A stretch of 64,000 bases of DNA from Mesorhizobium loti. Lineage in GTDB: Bacteria > Pseudomonadota > Alphaproteobacteria > Rhizobiales > Rhizobiaceae. The notes under the pieces were generated by a model. It searched no databases, was not told where the DNA came from, and saw only the letters and a list, made by a program, of their open reading frames with translations. The stretch's first letter is position 1. Each line of letters starts with the position of its first letter. The position numbers and the translations under genes were made by a program. Of this stretch, positions 9,021 to 17,601 are shown one piece after another. The DNA lies in contig NZ_QGGH01000005.1 of the NCBI RefSeq assembly GCF_003148495.1, positions 186,001 to 250,000 of the forward strand, given 5' to 3'.

Positions 9021-9673
9021 GACACGCCAGCCCCCAGGACGCGGCGTCCGCCAGTGACCAACAGCCGGCGCAAGGCCATCGACAGAGCGAGATAAACCAG
9101 CGTGACGACGAAATAGGTCTCGAAGGAACGGAAGGTGCGCGCCTGCAGCATGTCGGCCTCGTAGGTCAGCTCGCGCACCGCGATCTGCGACACCACGGCG
9201 GACTCCAGCATCATGATGACGATCTGGCTGGTCAGCGCCGGAAAGATCACCTTGAGCGCCTGCGGCAGCACGATCTTGATGAACACCTGGCGTGGCCTCA
9301 AGCCCAGTGCCAAAGCTGCTTCCGTCTGTCCGCCGGGCACGGCGTCAAGCCCGGCGCCGACGATCTCGATGGTGTAGGCCGCCATATTGAGCGTCATCGC
9401 CAGGATGGCGGCCAGCACCGGATCGAGCCTGATGCCGAGGCTGGGCAGCCCGAAGAAGATGAAGAAGAGCTGCACCAGGAACGGCGTGTTGCGGATGATT
9501 TCGACATACCAGGCGATGGCCCGCTTGAGCAGCACCGGGCCGTTTCGGCGTCCGGCGGCACCCAGGATGCTGAGGAACGTTCCCGCGAGCGTGGTCACGG
9601 CGATCAACAGGATCGTCGTGAGTGCTCCGCGCGCGATATCGCCGACAGCACCTGGAAGCCAGGCAAAGGCCAC
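9017..9673 (-). CDS. Polar amino-acid-type ABC transporter permease, first permease
   Basis: A 218-residue permease of the same family as its downstream neighbour, with the motif YVEIIRNTPFLVQLFFIFFG and an EAA-type loop (FIKIVLPQALK). The pair would form the heterodimeric channel. It starts 6 bases after the stop of the binding-protein gene and overlaps the next permease by 4 bases. The substrate is inferred to be a guanidino or amino compound because of the ureohydrolase gene in the same operon. Confidence 0.92.
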   Translation of the reverse strand: MAFAWLPGAVGDIARGALTTILLIAVTTLAGTFLSILGAAGRRNGPVLLKRAIAWYVEIIRNTPFLVQLFFIFFGLPSLGIRLDPVLAAILAMTLNMAAYTIEIVGAGLDAVPGGQTEAALALGLRPRQVFIKIVLPQALKVIFPALTSQIVIMMLESAVVSQIAVRELTYEADMLQARTFRSFETYFVVTLVYLALSMALRRLLVTGGRRVLGAGVS

Positions 9674-9679
9674 GGAAAC

Positions 9680-10486
9680 TCAATCCTTGAGGTTGTCGGG
9701 GTTGAGCGACGTCTTCAGCCAGGCCTTCGAGCTTTCGTCCAGCTTGCCGTCCGCCAGCATCTTGGCGACGGCATCGTTGACCGCCTTCTTCAGGCTGTCC
9801 TCGTTCTTGTTGAGGCCGATATGCGAAGGCGAGGTCAGAAGCTGGAACTTCTGCTCCGGCTTCAGCGCGTCCTGCTTGGCCAGCACCTGCGCGCCGACGT
9901 CGTTGCCGACGACCATCAGCTGTGTCTGGCCGGAGATGAAGGCCTGGATCACCGAATTGTAGTTGTCGAAGCGCTTGATGTCGGCCGACGCGGGGGCTGC
10001 CTCGGTGAGCGAGGTGTCTTCGAGCGTGCCGCGGTTGACGGCGATCGACTTGTCGGCAAGGTCTTCCTTGCCCTTGACCGCCATCGCGGCCGGACCGATC
10101 ACCGCGATGTAGTAGGGTGCGTAGGCGGCGGCGAAGTCGATGACCTGCTCACGCTCCTTCGAATAGCCGACGCTCATCAGGATATCGACGCGGTGGTCGT
10201 TGAGGTACGGGATGCGGTTCTGGCCGGTGACGGCGACGGGATTGAGCTTCACCTTGAGCGTGTCGGCAATGTATTGCGCGACGTCCATGTCATAGCCCTT
10301 GAGGCTCATGTCGGCGCTGGCTGAGGAGAAGGGCGGAAAATCGGCGAAGACGCCGACATTGATGGCGCCGGCTTTGGTGATGTCTGCCAGCGCATCGGCG
10401 CTGGCAGCCTGAATTGCGAGGCCGAAACCGGCCGTGCCAAGCATCAGCACGGTGGCGATGGATGTAAATGTCTTGCGGATTGTCAT
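9680..10486 (-). CDS. ABC transporter periplasmic substrate-binding protein (amino-acid type)
   Basis: A 268-residue family-3 solute-binding protein. An N-terminal signal peptide (MTIRKTFTSIATVLMLG..., cleavage after ASA near residue 30) precedes the mature start (INVGVFADFPPFS). The GYDMDVAQYIA segment is typical of the amino-acid-binding fold, with the hinge and second lobe following. It lies between the ureohydrolase gene and the two permeases on the minus strand. The ligand cannot be read from sequence; the family binds polar amino acids, opines and related cations. Confidence 0.92.
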   Translation of the reverse strand: MTIRKTFTSIATVLMLGTAGFGLAIQAASADALADITKAGAINVGVFADFPPFSSASADMSLKGYDMDVAQYIADTLKVKLNPVAVTGQNRIPYLNDHRVDILMSVGYSKEREQVIDFAAAYAPYYIAVIGPAAMAVKGKEDLADKSIAVNRGTLEDTSLTEAAPASADIKRFDNYNSVIQAFISGQTQLMVVGNDVGAQVLAKQDALKPEQKFQLLTSPSHIGLNKNEDSLKKAVNDAVAKMLADGKLDESSKAWLKTSLNPDNLKD

Positions 10487-10568
10487 TGTTATTCCCCTGT
10501 CTGGACGCGTTGTTCGTTTGGGTCGGCCGTCGGCTCCAGCACGGCGGCCGCCTTTGCTTTTCTGAACG

Positions 10569-11636
10569 TCAGGCTCCCTTGCCTGTTATCGCCGGGCTGA
10601 ACACCATCAGGCTCAGTATCTCGAACAGCACCTGTGCGGCGGCATGCGCCGTGTTGGTGGTGGCGTCGTATTGCGGCGCCACCTCGACGACGTCGCCGCC
10701 GACGATGTTGAGGCCCTTCAGGCCGCGCAGCAGTTCGAGCACTTCGCGCGTCGTCAGCCCGCCGACTTCCGGCGTGCCGGTACCGGGTGCGAAGGCCGGA
10801 TCGACGCTGTCGATGTCGAAGGAGACATAGGTCGGGCCGTCGCCGACGATCTTGCGCGCCTTCTCGATGATGGCGGGAATGCCGAGGCCGGTCACCTCCT
10901 CGGCATGGACCACGGTCATGCCGGACTCGTAGGTGAACTCCCACAGATATTCGGCTGAGCCGCGGATGCCGATCTGGACGGTGCGTGTCGGATCGAGCAC
11001 GCCGTCAAGCACGGCGTTGCGGAACGGCCCGCCATGGTGGAATTTGGTCATGTCGAACAGGCCACTGGTGTCGCAGTGGGCGTCGATATGGATCAGGCCA
11101 ACCGGCGCCTTCTTGCCGACGGCCTTCAGGATCGGATGGCTGATCGAATGGTCGCCGCCGATCGAAAGCGGGATGACGCCGGCATCGACGATCTGGTTGG
11201 TGCGGCGCTCGATATCCTCATGGCTGATCTCCAGCCGGTAGCGGCTGCGGAACGGCGTATCGCCGATGTCGGCGACCCTGAGCTCATGCGTCGGCGCGCA
11301 TTCCAGCACGTGATTGTAGGGACCTATGCGCTCGATGGCGCGCAGAGCGCGCGGCCCGAAACGCGAGCCTGGCCGGTTGGTGACGCCGAGATCCATCGGC
11401 ACGCCGATCATCGCCACCTGCAAATCGCCGAAATCCGGATTGTCGGCTGATATTTCGCGGTAGGGCGCTGCGAGGAAGGTCGGAATGCCAGAATAGGGCG
11501 CCAGCCGCGTGCCGCTCTTGGAAAAGATCTTGTCGGCGACCTTGCGGAACTTCGGGTCGAACATTTCGCCGCCATGGCTTTCACCATATTTGCGACGCAA
11601 CGCGTCGAGCTTGCCGCGATCGTAACCCATCTGCAC
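10569..11636 (-). CDS. Agmatinase-family ureohydrolase
   Basis: A 355-residue member of the arginase/agmatinase family with all metal-binding motifs: GGDHS, IDAHCD and SFDIDSVDPAFAPGTGTPE, the last giving the paired Asp of the binuclear site. It is longer than ordinary agmatinases (about 305-320 residues) because of an N-terminal extension of about 55 residues. It hydrolyses a guanidino group to urea plus an amine; agmatine, guanidinobutyrate, guanidinopropionate or guanidine itself are all possible. It heads the operon with the ABC importer and faces a LysR gene, suggesting a substrate-induced catabolic unit. Confidence 0.87.
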   Translation of the reverse strand: MQMGYDRGKLDALRRKYGESHGGEMFDPKFRKVADKIFSKSGTRLAPYSGIPTFLAAPYREISADNPDFGDLQVAMIGVPMDLGVTNRPGSRFGPRALRAIERIGPYNHVLECAPTHELRVADIGDTPFRSRYRLEISHEDIERRTNQIVDAGVIPLSIGGDHSISHPILKAVGKKAPVGLIHIDAHCDTSGLFDMTKFHHGGPFRNAVLDGVLDPTRTVQIGIRGSAEYLWEFTYESGMTVVHAEEVTGLGIPAIIEKARKIVGDGPTYVSFDIDSVDPAFAPGTGTPEVGGLTTREVLELLRGLKGLNIVGGDVVEVAPQYDATTNTAHAAAQVLFEILSLMVFSPAITGKGA

Positions 11637-11809
11637 TCCTCCTGCCGGCTGATGCAGTGCGACCGTTGGCGATGCCTGGCGAACCGACCGTCATCCGGCC
11701 GGGTCGCTGTCCCGCTGGCTGCCTGCAGATTTCACGTCTTGATGCTGTTCCGAGCTCAAGTGTCTGGCAGTGGCATTGAAAAATCAATTGATATTGTTAG
11801 GGTGTTTCC

Positions 11810-11826
11810 TGTGAGAAAATCTCACA
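11810..11826. promoter_or_regulatory. LysR-type operator palindrome between ureohydrolase and lysR genes
   Basis: TGTGAGAAAATCTCACA is a perfect 7-bp inverted repeat with a 3-bp centre, and contains the T-N11-A arrangement recognised by LysR-type regulators. It lies in the 260-bp divergent region between the ureohydrolase and the LysR gene, about 85 bp before the latter. Its position fits control of one or both promoters. Confidence 0.6.
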
Positions 11827-11896
11827 ATTAACTCTGAGCACGATCTCATCCGAAAACCGGCCTCCACTTTTCAGGATCGTGCTTCAATGGATGCTC

Positions 11897-12871
11897 ATGA
11901 CCAACCGCCTGCCGCCCCTCAATCCGCTGCGCGCCTTCGAGGCAACGGCCCGGCATGGCTCGCTGACCAAGGCGGCCAGTGAGCTGAATGTCACGCATGG
12001 CGCCATCAGCCACCAGATCAAGGCGCTCGAGCACTCGCTCGGCGTCAAGCTGTTCGAGCGGGTCGGCCAGCGGGTCAAGCTGACGCCGCATGGCGCCGAA
12101 CTGCTGCCGGCGGTATCGACCGCCTTCGACAGCATCGCCGCCGCCACCCAACGCATGACAAGGCCGGCGAGCAGCGGCACTCTTTCAGTCTCCTGCGTGC
12201 CCGCGCTGCTGTTGCTGTGGATGACACCGCGGCTCGGCAGTTTCATGGCGCAATATCCCGACATAAGGCTGACGCTTATCCCCTCCAACGATCCCAAGGA
12301 TCTGCGGGCGCCTAACGTCGATGTCTGCGTGCATTATGGCGACGGCAGCTGGACCGATTGCTGGATGCGCAAATGGTCGGGCCTCGAACTGTTCCCCGTG
12401 GTCAGCCCGACCTTGATCAACAACCGCCCGATCCGCAGCGTCAGGGACCTTGCCGACCATGTCTTCCTGCATGGCGACGACGGCCGCGAGTGGCACACCT
12501 GGCTGGCGGCCGCCGATGCGCTGGACCTGGAGCGGGGCCGCCGCCATCACCTTGGCGATGCGCGCATGGCGACCGAGGCGGCGGTGCATGGCCATGGCGT
12601 GGCGTTGGGCGATTCGGTGACGGCAAGCGCGCTGCTGGCCAGGGGCATGCTGGTCGCGCCGTTCAGCCTCTCGGTGCCGGCGGTCGACGATTTCTATGTC
12701 GTCTGCCGCAACGAGATGCGGGCGACGCCGATCGTGCAGGTGTTCATCGACTGGCTGTTTGCCGAGAAGGCCGGGGATGACGGCCGCGCCGACGCCCCGG
12801 TGGCGGGCCGCATCGTCAGCCGCCGCAAGCGTCCGGCGCTCAGGGTCATCGGCGCCAAAACCGGAACCTGA
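11897..12871 (+). CDS. LysR-family transcriptional regulator (GcvA-like)
   Basis: A 324-residue LysR regulator. The N-terminal helix-turn-helix is in RAFEATARHGSLTKAASELN and THGAISHQIKALE, a pattern typical of the GcvA/AmpR subgroup; the effector domain follows. The start is placed at the ATG at 11897 (N-terminal TNRLPPLNPLRAFE); in-frame starts at 11891 and 11879 are possible. The C-terminus carries a basic extension of about 25 residues. It is divergent from the ureohydrolase-importer operon and probably controls it. Confidence 0.9.
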   Translation: MTNRLPPLNPLRAFEATARHGSLTKAASELNVTHGAISHQIKALEHSLGVKLFERVGQRVKLTPHGAELLPAVSTAFDSIAAATQRMTRPASSGTLSVSCVPALLLLWMTPRLGSFMAQYPDIRLTLIPSNDPKDLRAPNVDVCVHYGDGSWTDCWMRKWSGLELFPVVSPTLINNRPIRSVRDLADHVFLHGDDGREWHTWLAAADALDLERGRRHHLGDARMATEAAVHGHGVALGDSVTASALLARGMLVAPFSLSVPAVDDFYVVCRNEMRATPIVQVFIDWLFAEKAGDDGRADAPVAGRIVSRRKRPALRVIGAKTGT

Positions 12872-13031
12872 CCCTGGCGTGCGGCATGCGGCGACCGTCG
12901 GTGGTCTTTCGGTCCCATGCAGGGTTTTCTTTTTGTCGGGCCAGCCGGAAACCGGGCAGCACTTTGGCCAATTCGATGCTATGAGGCCTGTCGCGGTTGT
13001 GGATTGCAGGCAGCGAAGGCGGTGTTGAAAC

Positions 13032-14336
13032 ATGGCTAAGACCGATATTGCGCGGCGGGTCTACAACCACACCTGGAAGCTCGATCCGATCGTGCGCAGC
13101 CTGCTCGATACGGATTTCTACAAGCTTTTGATGCTGCAGATGATCTGGGGCATGTATCCCAAGGTCGACACCACCTTCTCGCTGATCAACCGGACAACTT
13201 CGGTGCGCCTTGCCAACGAGATCGATGAGGGGGAACTGCGCGAGCAGCTTGACCATGCCCGCACGTTGCGCTTCTCCAAGAAGGAGATGATCTGGCTCGG
13301 CGGCAATAATTTCTACGGCCGCAAGCAGATCTTCGAGCCGGAGTTCCTCGCCTGGCTGGAGAATTTCCGGCTGCCCGAATACGAGCTGTCGAAGCGCGAC
13401 GGCCAGTATGAGCTGACCTTCAGCGGGCCGTGGATGTACACCACGCTGTGGGAAATCCCGGCGCTGGCGATCATCAACGAATTGCGCTCGCGCGCGGCCA
13501 TGCGGGCGTTCGGCCCGTTCGCCCTCGATGTGCTCTATGCCCGCGCCAAGGCCAAGATGTGGGCCAAGACCGAGCGGCTGAAGGCGCTGCCCGGCATCCG
13601 CATCTCCGATTTCGGCACGCGCCGGCGCCATTCCTTCCTGTGGCAGCGCTGGTGCGTCGAAGCGCTGAAGGAAGGCATCGGCGAGGCGTTCACCGGCACC
13701 TCCAACGTGCTTCTGGCGATGGACAACGACCTCGAAGCCCTCGGCACCAACGCGCATGAACTGCCGATGGTGTTCGCCGCCCTCGCCAATTCGGAAAAGG
13801 AACTGAAACAGTCACCCTACAAGGTGCTGCAGGACTGGCAGCGCTATTATGGCGGCAATCTGCTGATCGTCTTGCCCGACGCCTTCGGCACCGCCTCCTT
13901 CCTGCGCGACGCGCCGGACTGGGTGGCCGACTGGACGGGCTTTCGCCCCGACAGCGCGCCGCCGATCGAAGGCGGCGAAAAAATCCTGTCCTGGTGGCGC
14001 GACAAGGGCAAGGATCCCCGGCAGAAGCTGCTGATCTTCTCCGACGGGCTCGAGGTCGAAACCATCGAGGAGACCTACCGCCACTTCAAGGGCAAGGTGC
14101 GCATGTCGTTCGGCTGGGGCACGAACCTCACCAATGATTTCGAAGGCTGCGCGCCGACGGAAACCAACAGCCTCGACGCCATATCGCTGGTCTGCAAGGT
14201 CACCGAGGCCAATGGCAGGCGGGCGGTGAAGCTTTCCGACAACCCGGCCAAGGCGACGGGTGATGAGAAAGAGATCGAGCGGTATCTCAGGATTTTCGGG
14301 GAGAAGGATCGCGTGGAGCAACTGGTCAAGGTGTGA
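13032..14336 (+). CDS. pncB: Nicotinate phosphoribosyltransferase
   Basis: A 434-residue enzyme of normal PncB length that converts nicotinate plus PRPP to nicotinate mononucleotide (with ATP) in NAD salvage. The N-terminal LLDTDFYKLLM motif, the substrate-binding GTSNVLLA stretch and the FSDGLEVETI phosphate-binding region are family hallmarks. Immediately downstream is a composite repeat. Its presence in the same window as pncA and a possible nicotinate-processing operon gives a plausible branch point for nicotinate. Confidence 0.95.
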   Translation: MAKTDIARRVYNHTWKLDPIVRSLLDTDFYKLLMLQMIWGMYPKVDTTFSLINRTTSVRLANEIDEGELREQLDHARTLRFSKKEMIWLGGNNFYGRKQIFEPEFLAWLENFRLPEYELSKRDGQYELTFSGPWMYTTLWEIPALAIINELRSRAAMRAFGPFALDVLYARAKAKMWAKTERLKALPGIRISDFGTRRRHSFLWQRWCVEALKEGIGEAFTGTSNVLLAMDNDLEALGTNAHELPMVFAALANSEKELKQSPYKVLQDWQRYYGGNLLIVLPDAFGTASFLRDAPDWVADWTGFRPDSAPPIEGGEKILSWWRDKGKDPRQKLLIFSDGLEVETIEETYRHFKGKVRMSFGWGTNLTNDFEGCAPTETNSLDAISLVCKVTEANGRRAVKLSDNPAKATGDEKEIERYLRIFGEKDRVEQLVKV

Positions 14337-14385
14337 GGGGTGGCCACGCCAGCCAAGATGGCAATCTGGATAGGATGAGTTCCTT

Positions 14386-14548
14386 GGCGCCCCCCTCTGA
14401 CCTACCGGCTATCTCCCCCACTTGGGGGGAGATCCGCCTTCACCTACGCTTTCGCCAATTTTCAACATCGCAAGAAAAGCGCCGATCGACCGAACTGCCA
14501 ATCTCCCCACCTGTGGGGGAGATGTCCGGCAGGACAGAGGGGGGCGTC
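14386..14548. repeat. Composite inverted-repeat element (MITE-like), copy A
   Basis: The outer arms 14386-14433 and 14501-14548 are imperfect reverse complements (about four-fifths identical by eye). Each arm contains its own small hairpin (ATCTCCCCCACTTGGGGGGAGAT; ATCTCCCCACCTGTGGGGGAGAT). Elements of this look are common between genes in rhizobia. The right arm contains the only good start codon of the next gene. Confidence 0.7.
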
Positions 14549-15964
14549 GTAGAACGCCGCCCTGCGGGAATCCCGCTCATTTGCCTCGTCACTTCGTTGA
14601 TCCTCCTCCCCACCCCCGCCTTGGCCCACGCTTCCGACCGTGGCCACGTCCTGCTGTTACCCACCGGCTACTATCTGGTCGGCGGCGCCTTTGCCGTGGC
14701 CATCAGCTTCCTCGTGCTGGCGCTGCTGCCGGCGAATAGGCTCGATCGTTTCTGGCGCCGGTGCCTGCCGCTCTTCGCCTTTGGCGACGCCCTCCGGACA
14801 GCGATCAGCCTGATATCCTTTGCCGGCTTTGCAATTCTCATCGCCGCAGGCCTTTTCGGCAGTCGCGATCCGCTCTCCAACCCGCTGCCTCTGGTGATCT
14901 GGACCCTGCTATGGGCTGGCATCACCTTGCTGCAGGGCGTCTTCGGCGATCTCTGGTCATGGCTGAACCCCTGGGTTGGCCCGTGGCGTCTCGCCTCGCG
15001 CCTGTTCGGTGCAAATGATGAAGGAGGATGGCGTCTACCTCGATGGCTCGGTTGCTGGCCGGCCGTCCTGCTGTTTTTCGCCTTTGCCTGGTTCGAACTC
15101 ATCGATCCGGCGCCCGACGATCCGGCGCGGCTGGCCTTGGCCGCCGGTCTCTACTGGCTGTTCACCTTCCTGGCCATGCTGGCGTTCGGACATCGGCAAT
15201 GGAGCAGAAGCGGGGAATTTCTGTCCGTCTTGTTCTCGATGGTGGCACGTTTCGCCATCGTCGAGCGCGACGAGAACGGTCGGCTTGCACTTTGCTGGCC
15301 GGGCGCCAAGCTGCTCGCCGCGGAGCCGCTGCCGACCAGCGGCATCGCCTTTCTGCTGCTGGCTCTATCGTCGGTCTCCTTCGACGGCCTATCGAAAACC
15401 TTTTTCTGGCTTGGCCTGTTCGGCATCAATCCGCTCGAATTTCCCGGCCGCACCGCGATGATCGGCGGCGGCACTTTCGGGCTCGTGCTGACATTCGCGC
15501 TGCTGGCGGCTGTGTTCCTGCTTGCCGTCTGGCTCGGCCACCGTCTCGCAAGGAGCGATCACACTCTCGGCCAGGCTGCAGGCCTGCTGGTCTGGTCGAT
15601 CGTGCCGATCGCGCTCGCCTACCATGTCGCGCATTATCTGACGGCGCTGCTCGTCGACGGCCAATATGCGCTTGCCGCACTGTCCGATCCGTTCGCACTG
15701 GGCTGGAACCTGTTCGGCACCGCCGACATGCAGATCGAGGCCGGCATCGTTGCGGGGGCGGGCTCGGCGTGGTGGCTGTGGAATGTCCAGGCCGGCGCCA
15801 TCATCCTTGGCCATGTGCTCGCAGTCCTCGTCGCCCACAGCTTTGCCTGGCGGCTGCATCCGCAGCCTGCCTGTGCCGCGCTCAGCCAGTTCCCGCTCAC
15901 TCTGCTGATGATCGCCTATACGGTCTTCGGCCTCTGGTTGCTTGCCACGCCGACCGTCGGATGA
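14522..15964 (+). CDS. Polytopic membrane protein of unknown function
   Basis: I cannot assign this 480-residue protein to a family with confidence. The N-terminus resembles a signal sequence (IPLICLVTSLILLPTPALA, then HASDRGH), followed by roughly ten to twelve hydrophobic segments with long Trp/Phe-rich stretches. The only convincing start, ATG 14522, lies inside the right arm of the repeat just upstream; earlier in-frame codons (from 14333) run through the whole repeat and are unlikely to be coding. It precedes the LivKHMGF-type importer by 153 bp on the same strand. Codon use and GC match its neighbours, so it appears to be a genuine gene. Confidence 0.75.
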   Translation: MSGRTEGGVVERRPAGIPLICLVTSLILLPTPALAHASDRGHVLLLPTGYYLVGGAFAVAISFLVLALLPANRLDRFWRRCLPLFAFGDALRTAISLISFAGFAILIAAGLFGSRDPLSNPLPLVIWTLLWAGITLLQGVFGDLWSWLNPWVGPWRLASRLFGANDEGGWRLPRWLGCWPAVLLFFAFAWFELIDPAPDDPARLALAAGLYWLFTFLAMLAFGHRQWSRSGEFLSVLFSMVARFAIVERDENGRLALCWPGAKLLAAEPLPTSGIAFLLLALSSVSFDGLSKTFFWLGLFGINPLEFPGRTAMIGGGTFGLVLTFALLAAVFLLAVWLGHRLARSDHTLGQAAGLLVWSIVPIALAYHVAHYLTALLVDGQYALAALSDPFALGWNLFGTADMQIEAGIVAGAGSAWWLWNVQAGAIILGHVLAVLVAHSFAWRLHPQPACAALSQFPLTLLMIAYTVFGLWLLATPTVG

Positions 15965-16117
15965 GAAAAGGGCGACCTCGATATCGTTGGGGAAGCTCGC
16001 TTGCCACACCAAGGCTTTGGTGATTTAGTTTGTACACATGCAATTTTTTGCCTCCTCTGAGCGAGGATGCCGAAGCCGCCTTATCGTTGGTCAAGACTGA
16101 AAAACAGGGGAACGAAC

Positions 16118-17440
16118 ATGGCTGACAAGAACGGATTTTTCGACCTCTCCAAGACTGGCCTCACCTCCAAGACTGCCCTCACCCGCCGAACGGCGCTGAA
16201 GGGTCTGGCCGCGGGCGCCGGCCTCGCCGTTGCTCCCGGCTTCGTCCGCTATTCCCAGGCGCAGAGTTCGGCGCCGATCAAGATCGGCTTCCAGTCGCAC
16301 CGCACCGGCATCGGCGCTGCCTATGGCCGCTGGTACGAGAAGACGACGGCCGCGGCGGTCAAGGCGATCAATGCCGCCGGCGGCATCAATGGCCGCCAGG
16401 TCGAGGTGATCATCGAGGATGACGGCACCGATCCCGGCCGTGGCGCCGAAGTGGTCGGCAAGTTCGCCACCCAGCACAAGACCGACATCGTCTTCGGCAC
16501 GCTGTTCTCGCATGTCGTCATCGGCTCGGCGCCCGCGGCCGGCGAAAACAAGATGCCCTATTTCGTCGTCAGCGAAGGCCACCACGTCGCCTCGACCAAG
16601 CTGAACCGTTATGTGTTCCAGCCCGGCATCACTGACGTGAAGAGCCAGATCCAGTCGATGGCACCGTGGATCGCGGCCAATGCAGGCAAGAAGGTGACGC
16701 AGATCTTCCCCGATTTCGCCTTCGGCTACGATCATCGCGACTACCTGCCGCCGGCACTGAAGGCGCAAGGCGCCGAGGTCATCGCGCAGATCGCCATCCC
16801 GCCGACGGAATCGTCCTTCACCAAATACTTCCCGCAGATCCCGGCCGAGACCGATGTGATCTACCACGTCATGGTCGGCCCGGCCGTGCTTACCTTCGTC
16901 AAGGAGCTCGGCGAGTTCTACGGCTCCAACCGGCCGCAGCTGTTCGGCTTCATCGATTCGCTCGAAGCCACCGATATCAACAGCCCCGGGCTGGAGTTCC
17001 TCGATGGCAGCCATTTCTGGGAAGGCTCGCCGCGCTACGCGCAGGCCGATGATTCCGAGGCGCAAAAGGCCTACCGCGCCGCCGTCGGCATCGACGACAA
17101 TGGCGCCGCCGTCGGCGACCCCAAGGACGTCTCCACCGCCGCCCATATGTTCGGCTGCTGGGAAACGCTCTACGTCGTCAAAAAGGCGATGGAAGACGCC
17201 GGCTACAAGGGACCGGAAGACCGCGCCAAGCTGGTCGAGGCGACCGAAGCCCTGACTGCATTCGCGGAAGGTCCCGAGCATCCGCAGGGACCAAAGACCT
17301 TCAACGGCAAGATCCACCAGTGCTTTGGCATCCAGAACATCTCCAAGGTCGAAGGCGGCAAGCTCAAGGTCGTGCACAAGACCAAGATCGAGGATGGTCT
17401 TTACGAGGCTGAAGGGGATTATACGACGCAGGCGCTGTGA
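16118..17440 (+). CDS. Branched-chain-type ABC transporter substrate-binding protein (Tat-exported)
   Basis: A 440-residue LivK/AmiC-like periplasmic binding protein. The N-terminus carries a twin-arginine-type signal (LTRRTALKGLAAGAGLAVAPG), then IKIGFQSHRTGIGAAYG and AINAAGGINGRQVEVIIEDD, typical of this family. ATG 16118 follows an AGGGGAAC ribosome-binding stretch. It heads a five-gene importer. This family imports branched-chain amino acids, amides, urea or aromatic acids; the position near pncA and a nicotinate-type operon suggests a heteroaromatic ligand, but that is inference. Confidence 0.92.
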   Translation: MADKNGFFDLSKTGLTSKTALTRRTALKGLAAGAGLAVAPGFVRYSQAQSSAPIKIGFQSHRTGIGAAYGRWYEKTTAAAVKAINAAGGINGRQVEVIIEDDGTDPGRGAEVVGKFATQHKTDIVFGTLFSHVVIGSAPAAGENKMPYFVVSEGHHVASTKLNRYVFQPGITDVKSQIQSMAPWIAANAGKKVTQIFPDFAFGYDHRDYLPPALKAQGAEVIAQIAIPPTESSFTKYFPQIPAETDVIYHVMVGPAVLTFVKELGEFYGSNRPQLFGFIDSLEATDINSPGLEFLDGSHFWEGSPRYAQADDSEAQKAYRAAVGIDDNGAAVGDPKDVSTAAHMFGCWETLYVVKKAMEDAGYKGPEDRAKLVEATEALTAFAEGPEHPQGPKTFNGKIHQCFGIQNISKVEGGKLKVVHKTKIEDGLYEAEGDYTTQAL

Positions 17441-17597
17441 GGCGCCTTACCCTCCCCCTTGTGGGGAGGGTCGGCGAATAGGCTTCGCATTTTTGCGAAG
17501 CCTATGAGACGGGGTGGGGGTCGCGACGGCCCATGCCCCACCCCCCACCCGACCGCTTCGCGGTCACCCTCCCCACGAGGGGGAGGGTAAGGGCGCC
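17441..17597. repeat. Composite inverted-repeat element, copy B, inside the importer operon
   Basis: The outer arms (GGCGCCTTACCCTCCCC from 17441; GGGGAGGGTAAGGGCGCC ending 17597) are reverse complements with few differences. Inside is a perfect 12-bp stem ATAGGCTTCGCA (17478-17489)/TGCGAAGCCTAT (17494-17505) with a TTTT loop, plus a GGGGTGGGG/CCCCACCCC pair. It begins directly after the binding-protein stop and ends 4 bases before the permease ATG. Confidence 0.75.
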
Positions 17598-17601
17598 CTG
17601 A

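Noticed and set aside
14333..14521. Extension of the unknown membrane protein upstream to 14333
   Set aside because: The added 63 codons translate the repeat element and lack any signal-like or family feature.
16027..16045. Operator upstream of the importer matching the Mo-operon palindrome
   Set aside because: Only an ATGCAA half-site is shared and the local palindrome is weak, so I do not list it as a feature.
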